A DNA stretch of 64,000 nucleotides, from NCBI RefSeq assembly GCF_029852145.1, contig NC_079979.1, forward strand, positions 13,680,642-13,744,641, read 5' to 3'. The DNA is from Microplitis mediator (taxonomy: Eukaryota; Arthropoda; Insecta; Hymenoptera; Braconidae). Under the pieces are notes generated by a model. That model was not told the origin of the DNA, ran no database searches, and was given only the letters and a program-made list of their open reading frames with translations. This document shows, piece after piece, positions 36,340 to 49,308 of the stretch (its first letter is position 1; each line of letters opens with the position of its first letter). The translations under genes were made by a program, and so were the position numbers.

Positions 36340-37250
36340 TTTAAGTAGCTACTGGCTTTTTAAAAATTTATATTAACCCGCCATTTTTAAATCATTTTAT
36401 TAAAACAAAAGTTTACATACAAAATACATGCAATTTAGAATTAAATTAAAAAAAAAGTACAGCTGCAATTTTAAAAAAAATTACATTAGATCGTAATTTA
36501 AAAATTAACGACAACCCTGCTTTGACATTTGACGACAGTAGAGCACTACCTCTCCGCTTCGCGCTCGAGGTGTGCAATATTTCTTTCTTTAGTAAGTTCA
36601 TAATTAATATTTGTCTATTTCAAATTTTAATTAAGGGTGGACAGTACTAACCGAATTTTACTTTTCTAATTAGGTTTGGAATAATTACGTCACTCGAATG
36701 ATTAAAATTTTCCGAAAAAGTTTGGCTTCTACACTTTTTCGGAAGCTAAAAAAATTTATTAATAAATTAAAAGAAAAGTAAAATTAGATGAGTACTGACC
36801 AGCCTTAACAATTTTTAAATTTACATTTTTAGGGCGTTTTCAAAATTTATATTCACCCGCCATTTTTAAATAATTAGAAAAAAAGTGTACAGGCAAAGTA
36901 CATGTAATTTAAAATTAAATTTCCTGAAATAATTTTCAAAAAATTATGATCCTGAAGTCAGTAGACAATCCAAATTTTTTCGATTCATTTAGATCAAATA
37001 AATTACAGAAAAAACTGAAAATATGCACAAGTAGAAAATTAAAAAAAACTACAGCTGCAATTTTTAAAAAAATTTAATTTAATCATAATTTAAAAACAAT
37101 TCTTTCTTTAATGAGTTAATAATTAATATTTGTCTATTTCAAATTTTAATTGACAATTTAAAAATTTACATTTTTAGGGCGTTTTCAAATTTTACATAAG
37201 CCCGCCAGTTTCAAATAATTTTATTATCTAAACCAAAAAACAAAATTAAA
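36340..37250. repeat. Direct repeat of a spacer unit, interrupted by two MITE insertions
   Basis: The words ACCCGCCATTTTTAAAT, TACA.CTGCAATTTTTAAAAAAA and TATTTGTCTATTTCAAATTTTAATT recur in the same order at about 36375-36635 and 36855-37155. A third GCCCGCCAGTTTCAAAT is at about 37200. The MITE 36631-36808 and a MITE left end at 36946 interrupt the units. Confidence 0.6.
36631..36808. mobile_element. MITE with TTAAGG(G/C)TGG ends
   Basis: TTAAGGGTGGACAGTACTAA and GAGTACTGACCAGCCTTAA are inverted ends. Inside, ATTACGTCACTCGAATGA is shared with 6805-6959. Confidence 0.65.
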
Positions 37251-37648
37251 AATTCATTTTTCCATCTAAATATATACCAAAAAAAAAAAAAAAATTTACT
37301 CATTAATTAAATCTTAATTGTCCTTTTAATAAGCTTATAATTATAAATTATTTGTTAACTGTCAGTTTCTCAAACTCCACCCTAGATGTCCCTACTATCT
37401 GACTGAATGACGTAATAAACATACATTTTTTTAATCAACTCATATATATATACATATTTCATATGCACACATATCTTGAGCACCAGCACACAACAAATCT
37501 CCCATACTCAATCGACATTGTGTGTTGCTTATTTTTACCGTACTCACGTCCTTTTTATTATACTATTTTTTATAACACCCAAGTGCGATACAATAATATA
37601 TCAGTCACAACAAAAAATGATCATTAAAGTTATTCAATAGCCATAACA

Positions 37649-40600
37649 ATGACAGTGTGGAGAAAAAAAGACGGCTACAATGCCGTAGGTGAGTTTAATT
37701 ATTATTTTACATTTAAATAATAATTTTTTATTTACAATAATTATAAATAAATAAATATATATATTATAATGTAATACTTGACGTCAACATCCTGGGTGGT
37801 GCCTTCAGCACTTGTTTAATCGACAATTAGATCTATAATCACCAATTGATGATTAAGCTATTTTATTTTATTTATTTCATTTTTTATTTTTTATTGCAGC
37901 TATATATAATTACTGGCACCATGGAGCACACGGTCTTAATTTAACAGTAGGGGACGTAGTTGAAATCATAGGTGAATGTGATAATTGGTATTACGGTAGA
38001 AATAAGCACAAGGGATCCAAGGGTATATTTCCTAAATCGTTTGCACACATACCAGTACAGACAATTAATTATGATGTGTTGATGCATGAAATAACAAGTG
38101 TATTACGAGAATGGGGACATCATTGGAAACATTTATATGTTGTAAGTAATAATAACAATAATCAATCAATCAATTTATACATTTATTTATTCATTTATTT
38201 ATTTATGAGCGACTTAATTTATTTTCGTACCGCGATATTTAATTTTTTTTTAAATTTTTATTTGATATTTTAAAACTCCAGTGACTGGGGTATGAGTCAC
38301 TAACTTTCTATGTCATTTAAATTCATCGTGGATGACCAAGCGAGTAGATATTTTTTTTTTAACTTAAAATATTCCATGACTGATAAAAATCTTGAGGTCA
38401 TTAATTGCAAATGTTAGATGTAGAGAATATGACTTTAAATTGCAGATAAATTCACCGAACTTTGGTGCAATTCAGCAACAAATACTAGAAATGATTGGCT
38501 ACAGAAGCAAAATATCAAGCGGGACGTTGACAGTTGATGAATTGAAAGATGTAAAACGTTTGGCTACGGCGCGAATAGACGCGGGAAATCAGCTTCTAGG
38601 TCTGGATATGGTTGTGAGAGATGACCAGGGCAATATACTGGATCCCGAGAAGACTAGTACAATCCAGCTGTACTATCACCATCAAGTAGCGTCCGAAAGA
38701 ATAAGAACGACGACAACTGATACTAAAAAAAAGTCATTGAAACCACAAGTACCTGTGTATTCTCATATATTTTTTGTAAGCGTGCGTAATTTTGTCTGCA
38801 AGATGACTGAGGATGTCGAGTTACTTCTAACTTTGTACGATAGCAAAGAGGGAAAAGCCATCTCGGAAAATTATGTTGTGTCTTGGAGCAAAGAAGGTTT
38901 GGCGCGTGACATCGACCAGCTCCACAATCTCCGCGTTTTGTTTACTGATCTTGGATCCAGAGATTTGACACGCGACAAAGTTTATCTAGTTTGCTATGTC
39001 ATACGTGTCGGCGGTATGGAACCCAGAGAAATAGATCACCGACGTTCAAGTGTCGTCCAAGCAAACGTTAAAAGTAAAAATTATTCAGACAGCATGAGAA
39101 GACCTTTTGGTGTCGCTGCGATGGACATCACTTTGTATATTACTGGGAAACTTGAAGGAGATGTTGAGCATCATCACTTTATACCTTTTGTTCAGTAAGT
39201 TATTTAAAATTTTATTTTTTTTTATTCGAAATCATTATAATTATTCGCATGGTGGCCACATTTCTGGAAAATCTGGAAATGTCAGGAAATTTCGTCACAA
39301 AGCTGGAAAAATTTTTACTTTATTTTTTTTTGGCTGATAAAATCCGATAAATTTTTTTTTCTGTCAAATAAATAAATATTTTCAATGATTTAATTTTACT
39401 ACGTATGGTCTGGGAATTTTTTAATTATTTGACTGGAATACCTGGAAACGTCAGGGAATTTAAATCTCAAAAATCTGTGGCTACCATGATTTAGTTAAAA
39501 AAAATTATTTAATAATTAATTTTTTTTAAATATTTTGCTTTGTTTTTTTGTTTGTTTGTTTGTTTTTGTTTTATTTTAAACCAGATGTTGTGAGAAAGAA
39601 AGTTTGGATGGTACGTTACGCAGAATTCTTGCCCAAAAAGACACAAGTATACAAAAAAATAGCGGTAACAGTAGTAATAATCATGTAGGAGGTCAAGGAT
39701 TATGGGCGAGTTTAAAATTACTGAGAGGCGATACTAAGCAGGTATTATTTATATTTTTATTTAAATAGATTCTTGTTACTAATGCCTGATCTTGTATAAC
39801 ATTAGATTATTTAGCTATGGTAAATTAAATTATTTAATGACATTTTATGGGCTGGGTTTCATTACAATCTTTTAATGATAACCAGGTTCAATGCCCTCAC
39901 ATCCTTCATCACTCATTGTCGCATGGAAATTTTATTTAAATAGTGACCTTGAGGCATCAGTAACACAATCTTGTAATTTAATATTAATACAATTCATATT
40001 AAATATTTATTATAATTTTTTTTTGTCTAGGTACGCGAAGAATATCCGCATCTAGTCCTTGGAAATGTATCAGTCGCGCGTAAAATGGGTTTCCCTGAAG
40101 TAATATTACCTGGTGACGTTCGTAATGATTTGTACTTGACTCTAATCAATGGAGAATTTAGCAAAGGTTCCAAGTCGACGGACAAAAATGTACAGGTGAC
40201 AGTGAAAGTATGTAATGAGCATGGAGTGGCAATTCCTGGGGTAATTACTTTAGGAGGCGGGGCTCCGTTTATTGATGAGTATCGCAGCGTTATTTATTAT
40301 CACGAGGACAAACCGCGTTGGTGTGAGACCTTCAAAATTGCTATTCCAATAGAAGAATTCAAGTTAGCTCATCTCAAGTTCACTTTCAAACATCGCAGTT
40401 CCAATGAAGCTAAAGATAAATCAGAGAAACCGTTTGCCTTGAGCTACGTACGGTTGATGCAACGTAACGGAACAACGTTGCAAGATACACAACATGAGTT
40501 ACTTGTTTACAAACTCGATCATAAGAAGTATGAGGACAATGACACCAGTTATTTGAAATTACCCTCAACTCGCGCTGAATTGATTGAATTAAATATTGAT

Positions 40601-43600
40601 AAAAAACCAGTACTAGGACCACTGACTTTAACTTCCAAAGATACATTTTTAATTGGTACTAATGTGTGCTCGACAAAATTAACTCAAAATGTTGATTTAC
40701 TTGGTCTGCTAAACAGCACATCTCGTCCTACTGATCTCAAGGAATCGCTGTCAGCTTTGATGAAAGTTGACGGCGAGGAAGTTGTTAAATTTCTTCAGGA
40801 CGTTCTTGATGCTCTTTTTAATATCTTGATAAATAATTTTGATAGCGATTTATACGATGACATGGTCTTCGAATGTATACTTTATATAATCGGGCTCGTT
40901 TCTGATCGAAAGTATCAACACTTTCAGCCAGTACTGGACTTATATATATCCGATAGTTTTTCAGCGACTCTGGCGTACAAAAAATTAATTGCCGTTATGC
41001 GGAAACGAATCGAGAATGCAAGTAAAGGAGAAAAATATGACGTTTTATTGAAAACGATGAAGAGCTTACAGTACTGCATGCGTTTTATCGTTAAATCACG
41101 GCTACTGTTCAGTGAGTTTGATGAAAACGAGCAGGAATTCTCGCAGACGTTGACTGATTTTTTAAAATCTTTCGTTAACTTGATGAGCAATGAGGCTGGT
41201 GAGATATTAACTGTTCAAGGCGCTTGTCTTAAATACATTCCTTCTACCATTCCACATTTATTGCAAGTATACAGTGGAAAGCAATTGAGTTTAATTTTAA
41301 CGGAACTGCTCGATACTCTGCCACCTGGACGACTGAATAAACAAAAAATGATGACTGTCAATGACATTATTCACAGTCCGCTTTTTCTAGAAGTTGAATG
41401 TCGTGGTATTTTATTACCAAAAATAATAAAACTCGTGCGCGATCTTCTTGAAGCTAAAGAAGAGGTAAATTATTTTTTTTTATCTGTAAATACATATTTT
41501 ATTTATTTTTTATTTTATTTTTTTACTTTGCTTGGCTTTGTGTAGTGTGCATGCCTAGAAAATTATCATTTATATTTTATCTCTCCCTTCTTAGTAATTG
41601 TAACTTGATATAAATTAATACTTTTGTCTATTAGTAAAATGTTTTATACCATCACTTGTAAAATTTGAAATGACGCTGCACTATCTATTTTCTTGATTAA
41701 AAAAAAAACTTTGAATGACTTAAATTGACTAATTGTTTTATATAATGATGATTTGAATTAGAAGGGAGGGTGAGGTTTTATTTTTTTTATTATTTTCTAT
41801 TTTGCGTTTGGTTTGGTTTTGGTTATTGGCGTAAAAAGGGACTGTCAGGTACGCCTGGGAAAAGTGTAGCAAAGGTAGCCAGACTTCTAGGCGAAAATCG
41901 TCACCGTCTCAATCAACAACGCGGTTATTCTGAAGAGGTAATGCTGATGAATGAGTTTTCCAATTTTCCGAATGCTTACATTTTATTTATTTATTTTTTT
42001 TTATTTTTATTTTATTTTATTTTTAGAAAAAATTTTATTAGGGGTGTGCGAATCGTATTCGAATTGAATCGAATAATTTTAAAGTTTTCGAATTATCAAA
42101 AAATTTTCAAATTATTTGTAATTTTTCGGATTACTCGATTCGAATCGAGAAAATCCTGATCAGCTTTCAAATATTCAATTTTTATTTAAGAGAGTTCCCC
42201 GTGTGAGGGCCTGTTTATTAAGCGTTTTTTTAAGAATTTTTTTTTGACGACCAATGAAAAGATAGAACTGAGTTTTTTTTATCATTTATTTATTAATATT
42301 TCAAGAGTATGTAAAACAAATTTCCAATAAAAATCTTCATTACAACGTTAGTTGTACCGCTCTGAAGACACCCGCCTCGAAAAAAAGTACGCTCACTTCC
42401 TCCACGATTCCGGCACATCGGCTTATCTGAAAAAAGAAAAAAAAAACGGCGTTTTAATCTGTAAGCCTGAATGCATCGAAGAATCATCCAAAAATTCAGA
42501 GTATTTCTATTTTTTTCGTAACAGAAAAATAAAAAAAAAATCACGAAATTTGAAACGTTTTTTTCAGAAGTCTGTTAAAAATCCAATTTTTAATATTTGC
42601 AAATGATTCTAGTTCACTTGATCCATTTACAAGCTTATAGATTGAAACGCCGTCACAAATAAATGATAAAAAAACTCAAAGTTCTATCTCTTTAATGGTA
42701 AAAAAAAATTCCCAAAAAACGCTTATAAAACAGACCCTCAAACGGGGGAATCCCCTTAAGGGCATTCTCAGACAGTGCCTCCCACTTTTTAAAAATATTC
42801 AATGACCTTGAACTGTCATAACAGTATTAAAATTTTCTTAATTAATTTCAAAAAAATTAAATCAGTTGTCATCAATCAGGAGTTGAACGAAATTTGATGA
42901 ATAAATTTTAGTCTACCAAATTTGAAATTCCAAATTATAAAGATTTTATTGAAATTTACTTTTTAAATTCCGTTCAACTCCTAATTGATATCAACTGTAA
43001 ATAATTTCTTAAAAATCTATGTCTCGTCGAAATTGTAACTGCGTTGCCCTTTTTTCCATTAATGCTTTAGCTTCTTTAAATTAATTTTCAAAATTTTAAT
43101 ACTGTCATTACAATTGAAAGTCGTTGAATATTTCAAAAAAGTAGAGGACACTATCTGAGAGTTTGGTTTTTCGTGTCTGAGTTCTATTTACCTCTGACGA
43201 AAATTTGAATTATTGGAAAAAATATTACAATTTCAAATCGTTCAAAAAAAATTTACGAATAATTCGAAAACACGTTCAATTCGATTCGATACGAATAATT
43301 CATAACTTCAAATTATTCGCACACCCTTAGTTTTGATTGATAATTTATAATTTAAAATTATTATTAAAATATTTTTAGGTCGAACTGTGCGTTAAAATAC
43401 TTTCGGACACCTTAGAATTGACATTCCGCAAAGATATAGGTTCAACTGCATTAGATATAAAAGAAATAATGTTGATATCATTGAGGACAGTTATACAGAC
43501 AGTAATATCAATGGACCGAGAGGATCCACTAGTCGGTCATTTGGTGTCAGTGATGCTTTCAATATTCCGTCAAATGTCACAGACTCATTTTGAAATCTAT

Positions 43601-46600
43601 ACAGATCATTTTGTAACACGTTTTGATTTGTTAGATTTTTTAATGGAAATTCTTTTAGTATTTAAAGATCTCGTATCAAGAAGTGTCTTCTCATCAGATT
43701 GGAGTGAGATGATAATGCTTCAAAACAGTGTAATTTTAAAATCACTGAGAATATTCTCGGGTACAATACGTGATTTTTTCTTTAGTGAATTCGAACATCA
43801 AGCTTGGTCTAATTTTTTCCACTGCGCTATTGCATTTCTTACTCAACCATCACTTCAACTCGATACATTTACTGTTTCTAAACGAAATCGTATTGTCTCA
43901 CGTTACAACGACATGCGAAGGTAATTTACTTAATAAATTAAACTATTTATTTATTTATTTACTAAGTTATTAATAATTTTTCAATTTATTAGAGAAATGG
44001 CTTTTGAAATTCGGTCGATGTGGTTCAACTTGGGTCAGCACAAAATTCTTTTTGTCCCAAATTTGGTCGGGCCAATTTTAGAAATGACTTTGATACCCGA
44101 AAATGAACTACGAAAAGCGACGATCCCAATATTCTTTGATATGATGCAGTGCGAGTTTTATAGCTCTCGTATAACAGAAGGTTACGGTGACACAAAGCGA
44201 GACCCGGCACACATAAAAGCTAATTTTACCGAGTATGAGAACGAGATGATTGCTCAATTGGATGTTTTAATCGAAGGCGGAAGAGGTGATGAGCAGTTCC
44301 GTTTACTGTGGATTCAAGTTATGGGAATGTTGTGCGAGAGTCATTCGACTATGCATGAACAGGGTCTGAGGTTCGTAAATATTGTTGCCAATTTGATGGA
44401 ACGATTATTACAATACCGTGATATTATAAACGCAGAATCTCAAGAGCACCGTATGATGTGTACAGTTAATTTGCTTGATTTTTATTCTGAAATTCATAGA
44501 AAAGAAATGTACATTAGATATGTTAATAAGCTGTGCGAATTACATTTAGAGTGTGACAATTATACCGAAGCTGCATACACACTGAAACTCCACAGCTTAT
44601 TACTTGACTGGAGCGATCAACCTTTATCATCTTTACTGCGTTCCAATCGATATCCTGCATGTCAAACTCACAGAGAATTAAAGGAAGCTCTTTACAACGA
44701 CATGATAATATATTTTGATAAAGGAAAAATGTGGGAATGCGCTCTAGGTGTTTGCAAAGAATTAATTAAACAGTACGAAGAAGTTACCTACGATTATCTC
44801 CAACTGTCACAGCTTTTAAAACGAATGGCTAAATTCTATGACTCGATTGTCAAACAATTAAGACCCGAGCCGGAATATTTCCGCGTCGCGTATTACGGTC
44901 GCGGTCACCCGCCATTTCTTCAGAACAAAGTATTTATTTATCGTGGGAAAGAATATGAACGTCTTAGTGATTTTTGTTCGAGAACTTTGAATCAACTTTC
45001 AAACGCCGAACAAATGAACAAATTGTCCCCGCCGAGTATCGAGATGTGTGAGTCAAATCGTCAGTATGTGCAGATAAATAAAGTTGAGCCCATAATGGAC
45101 GAAAAACGTCATCGGTTAAGTGGTAAGCCGATAACTGCTGAGCCTGTTTTACGTTACCACCGTGTCAATGACGTAAAACGTTTTAGATTTTCACGACCTG
45201 CGCCAAAAAAAGAACTTTTAAGAGAATCTTTTAGTTCGTCGACTCTGTCACTGTCTAAATCTTATGAAGAATTTATTAAAGACGAGGCTGACAATAATGA
45301 TAAGACTAATACTAATAGTATAAGTAGTATTAAAAATAACGACAATAATAATAATAATAGTAACAGTAATAATGGCAATGGAAATGGGGATGATAAAAAT
45401 GAATTTGCTTCTCTGTGGTTAGAACGCACTGAATTAGAGACTAGCTCATCATTGCCTGGTGTCTTACGATGGTGCCCAGTTATTTCTAGTGAAACTTATC
45501 TAGTAAGTCCTCTTTGCAATGCCATTGAAACGATGGAAGCAACAAATGCGGCTCTACGTAATTTAATAATTGCACAGCAAGCGGACTCGAGTTTGCCGCT
45601 CACTCAGCTCAGTATGAAACTCAATGGGATACTGGATCCAGCTGTCATGGGAGGAGTTAATAAATACGAAGAAGCTTTTTTGAATCCTACTTATCGCGAG
45701 GCTCATCCTCAGGCTAGTTCTGATTTGTTGAAATTATCAAATTTAATTGCTGAGCAGATTCCTTTGTTGGCAATCGGATTGCAGCTGCATCGAGCCCGAG
45801 CACCAACGGAACTGGCGCCTTTTCATCAGAGACTAGAGCAATGTTTCAGCAGCATGCGCGCTCAGGTTGAAGCCAAGTACGGAAAACGTACTTGTGATCT
45901 TCAGATTGAGACTTTGACCCAATCAGTTACGATGCGGAAACAACAGCAGAGGAAACATGAATTGCATTCGCGGCTATCGGAAACTAGTGTTGTGAGTACA
46001 GAGACCGGATCAGTACGTTCTCATATTCTGTCAACGGCTTCGCTTCATAAAGCTCTTGGAACATCTGGAAGCAGTACGACTAAAAAAAAAGACGCTAAAC
46101 GTCGAAGTGCACGGAAAAGTGACTCAGCAAGTTTAGTAAAACAAGATTTATCCACAAGCCAATGGTACACGACTCCAGAAATTCCAACTCAGTCAACTCC
46201 CGTGGTGTCTCCAGTGTCATCGTCAAGTATTTCATCACCGCCACCAATAGAATTGCGTCAGCAACTAAAAGCATCACGTCCACTGCGATCTGAAGCCGAG
46301 AAAGAACGACGAGTCAGCAGTCGCTGGTCTTTACAGTCACAAAATTACATCCGTAATTCACAAGATGATCAAACAGATTCAACAGATTCTCACGATCAAC
46401 AAAAAATAAATCGTGACTCCGTTGGTACCACCGACAGCACAGCTTCCGAAGAAGATCTTCCTCCCCCTTTGCCCATGAAAATGCGGGAAACTGACTACTG
46501 TAGTCTATCATCACAAATCAGCACAGATTTTTACACCACTAGTGCCAATATTAAATCTATTATTAGTGATAGTTTGGATATTAAATTAATGTCGGCGTCA

Positions 46601-46753
46601 ATTGATGACAATTTTGAAAATTTATCAAAACCACCTACTCCTCCACCAAAGCCTAAAGTTAATCGAACATTATTATTAAATAGTACTACTAAAATTACAA
46701 ATTCGATCAGAAAAAATTCTTTACATAATAATGTGTCGATGCCCGCTGACTGA
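37649..46753 (+). CDS. spg: Dedicator of cytokinesis, DOCK3/4 type (sponge orthologue)
   Basis: Seven coding exons join in phase: 37649-37688, 37900-38141, 38446-39194, 39585-39741, 40031-41464, 43379-43920 and 43993-46753, giving 1,974 residues, like vertebrate DOCK4 (about 1,966). Domains in order: SH3 (about 10-70; IYNYWHHGAHGLNLTVGDVV), helical region, DHR-1/C2-like lipid-binding domain (about 420-600; GFPEVILPGDVRNDLYLTL), armadillo-like helices, and DHR-2 GEF domain (about 1150-1560; EMYIRYVNKLCELHL, FRVAYYGRG.PPFLQNK). The tail is Ser-rich with proline motifs (LPPPLPMKM, PPTPPPKPKV) suited to SH3 partners such as Crk. With ELMO, such proteins activate Rac/Rap at the membrane. The start MTVWRK is the usual one for the insect gene. 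Intron 5 is enlarged by a nested transposon. Confidence 0.93.
39248..39488. mobile_element. MITE with CATGGTGGCCACA ends, in spg intron 3
   Basis: CATGGTGGCCACATTTCTGG and CTGTGGCTACCATG are inverted ends. Repeated CTGGAAA..TCAGGAA words run inside. A partial copy is at 270-430. Confidence 0.6.
41835..41939 (+). other. Candidate alternative exon in spg intron 5
   Basis: A GC-richer, stop-free stretch encodes GTPGKSVAKVARLLGENRHR and further residues, ending SEE directly before a donor (GAAGAG|GTAATG). It mimics the end of exon 5 (GAAGAG|GTAAAT), so it could splice to exon 6 in phase. The acceptor is unclear: the AG with best context (CTGTCAG) is out of phase with exon 5, and an in-phase AG (GCAAAG, about 41877) lacks a pyrimidine tract. 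Confidence 0.35.
42039..43329. mobile_element. hAT-like element (TAGGGGTGTGCGAAT end) in spg intron 5
   Basis: The ends TAGGGGTGTGCGAATCG and ATTCGCACACCCTTA are inverted. Subterminal TTCGAAT words and TGACGAAAATTTGAATTATT are shared with the outer element at 47654-49221. The right end lies about 50 bp from the acceptor of exon 6. It contains the palindromic insert 42195-42750. Confidence 0.7.
42195..42750. mobile_element. Nested palindromic insert (GAGGGCCTGTTTATTAAGCG)
   Basis: The left GAGGGCCTGTTTATTAAGCG and right CGCTTATAAAACAGACCCTC arms are inverted, with a further inner pair ATAGAACTGAG and AAAGTTCTATC. The flanks TTCCCCGTGTGAGGG and CCCTCAAACGGGGGAA extend the symmetry. Confidence 0.65.
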
Positions 46754-47653
46754 CATTTAAAAATAACGTCCATTAAGTATTTTTATTTTATTAACGCAAT
46801 TTTATATTGTTATAAATTATTATTAATATTATTATCACTATCGATTATTTTTATTAATCGCGTGTTTGAACAAATTAATACGTACAATTATATAAATTTA
46901 ATTTTCTGACCATATTTAATTGTGCCATCATTAAAAAATCGACAATTACCAAGTTTTTCATAAAACGTAACATTAATTATTATTAATATGACATATTATT
47001 TGTTAAATATGTAAATAATTTATTTAATATTTAACAAATGCCATAACTTTGTCATTTAGTTACAAATATACTTAATTTAACATTACTTTGACGTCGATAA
47101 AAAAAATTTTATTACATTATAGCTAAAATTATATAATGAAAATATAAATATATATATATTATATGATTGCAATGTTATTTTATAGGTATTATAAAACAAT
47201 TTTATGACATAGATAAAAGTAAGTGAAACCATGACGTCCACTATGGTTAATTTTTTATATTAAATTTCTTGCCTAGTTGTTAGTGAATCACGTGCTCTAA
47301 ATACCAAGTAATTGAAAATATATAAAATTATAAGTAGCTAGGCTCTTTATTATAATAATTATTATATTTCTTTTTATGTAATATTTATGTACCAAAGAGG
47401 TAATTGATTTTTTTCGTTCTTCAATTATGAAACTATTTAAAAGAAAAAAAATTAAATAGATAATTAAAAAAAAAAAAGAACATTTTGATTAAAATAAATT
47501 TTATAAACGTTTTGTATATAAAATTATAAACAAAATAAATTTTTTATCGTATTTTATTCTTGACTTTAATTATTATTTAATTTATAATTGCAATTTTTTA
47601 AATTAGTTTTATTTTATTTATGTGATAGATGGGTATGGAAGATAAATAGAAAC
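46754..47653. other. AT-rich spacer, 3' flank of spg
   Basis: No gene or repeat is recognised. It probably holds the spg 3'UTR. Confidence 0.5.
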
Positions 47654-47921
47654 CAGGGATGGGCGAAACGAATCGAATCGAAACGACTATTCGATAAAAT
47701 CGAATACTTCGTAACTTTTCGAATTATTCATCAACCCAAGTATCACACTTGCCTTTGTGGCATCTATAAGATGTCAGTTTTTAGGCTGCTTTTTGACATA
47801 TCGATAAGGCACCAATATGTTGACAAAACGATCAAAAATTTATGTCACTGAAAAAATATCTGCTTAAAAGACTTGACACAAGTGATGACAAAAAGTAAAT
47901 TACAAATAGTGGTAAAATAAG

Positions 47922-48545
47922 TAGGGGTGTGCGAATATTTGAATTTACGAATTATTCGTCTCGGATCGAATCGAATTATTCAAATAGTTCGAATTTTTCG
48001 AATAATCTTAATTCAAACCAAATAATAAAATAATTATTAAATTGAAGAAGAATTCGTATTTGTCGTGATTATCAACATTTTTGATTTCCCGCTAAGAAAA
48101 TTGTAAAATTTCAAAAATTCGGGAAGTTATTGGTTTCGGTCCGATTTTCGAAAATCGAATTTCTACGAGATCTTGCAGACTGTCTGACATGGAAAATTAA
48201 AAAAAATTTTGCCGTGTAGCATGTTTTATTTAATTTATGTAGAATTTTCGAATCAAAATACGAAATTTACCTTTTCATTCCAGATATGACCGGGTGACAC
48301 TTTTCTTACAATAAAATTTTTATTATTTTAGTAATGAGTTCTATGAAAAAATATTCAAATTGAGTCAAACACACCCGAACAAGACAACTTTTTCATCGAA
48401 ATCGATTAATTTAAGAGCACAAGACAATTATTTGAACTATTCGAATTATTCAAATAATTCAAATCATTCGAATATTCGATTCGAATTTCGAATCGAATGT
48501 TACTATTCGATTCGATTCGATTCGAATGATATTCGCACACCCCTA
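47922..48545. mobile_element. hAT-like MITE, inner copy, near-perfect TSD
   Basis: TAGGGGTGTGCGAATATTTG and ATTCGCACACCCCTA are inverted ends. The flanks AAAATAAG and AAATTAAG match at 7 of 8 positions. The right 230 bp align in reverse with the element 2995-3346. At about 48088 it carries an end-like fragment TTCCCGCTAAGAAAA from the family seen at 55928-57052. Confidence 0.8.
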
Positions 48546-48563
48546 AAATTAAGTAATCTAAAT

Positions 48564-48758
48564 ATGATACTGAAATTAGCCAACGTCTAAGAATTTTTCG
48601 ATTTAAAAAGAAACGATAAATTATAAAAAAAAATGCACTTGTAGTCTTTTCAATTTTCTACATGTGCATATTTTTTTAGTTTTTTTTTTTTCTTCAAATT
48701 TAATTGTTAGAAAAAAAAAATCAAAAAACTTTTAATTCTCTGCTAACTTCAGTATTAT
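48564..48758. mobile_element. MITE, 205-bp family, with perfect TSD
   Basis: The ends ATGATACTGAAATTAGCCAAC and CTGCTAACTTCAGTATTAT are inverted. ATCTAAAT is duplicated exactly at 48556-48563 and 48759-48766. It inserted 18 bp from the end of the neighbouring hAT-like MITE. Confidence 0.75.
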
Positions 48759-49308
48759 ATCTAAATGACTTTTTTATTGAAATAAGACAAAAAAAATAAT
48801 ACAACTCTTCTCTGTCTCCGGAACCAATATTTGCATGTCGTGTTTATGCCAAAAAAGGTGACTTTGAGACAAAAAAAAATTTGTCTTATCCTTTTAAAAG
48901 ACATCTTACAGTTGTCTCTGCGCCCCTTGGGAATTTTTGAATTATTTATAACTTTTCAAAGTACTCGATTCAAATTGAGAAAATTCTAATCAGCTTTCAA
49001 ATATTCGATTTTTATTTAATAGAGAGCTTAGTTTTTAAAGTACCAAAAATAATTTTTTTTATAGATTCGTGTCGGAGATCTACTTACTTCTGACGAAAAT
49101 TTGAATTATTAGAAAAAATATTACAATTTTAAGTTGCCTAAAAAAAAATTTTGGAATAATTTGAAGTCCGATTCGATTCAATACGAATAATTCGTAAGTT
49201 CGAACTATTCGCACATCCCTATTAGAAACGTTTCTATGGTAACAGTAAATCTAGTGTCAGTTGATGGAAGACTGAATTTATTATTTTATTTAATAATTCA
49301 TAATTGTA

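Larger units (their letters stand above)
47735..48931. mobile_element. CCCAAGTA-ended element (copy 3), carries two inserts
   Basis: It matches 13138-13658 on both sides of the inserts: GGCATCTATAAGATG and ATGTTGACAAAACGATC on the left, TTTGAGACAAAAAA and CCTTTTAAAAGACAT on the right. It ends CCCCTTGGG. Confidence 0.65.
47654..49221. mobile_element. Outer hAT-like element of a three-level nest
   Basis: The ends CAGGGATGGGCGAA and TTCGCACATCCCTA are inverted. The flanks ATAGAAAC (47646-47653) and TTAGAAAC (49222-49229) match at 7 of 8 positions. Inside lie a CCCAAGTA-ended element (47735-48931), the hAT-like MITE 47922-48545 and the MITE 48564-48758. Confidence 0.7.

Noticed and set aside
42293..42606. 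Frames on both strands in the spg intron
   Set aside because: They lie in a palindromic insert and are low-complexity Lys/Phe-rich.
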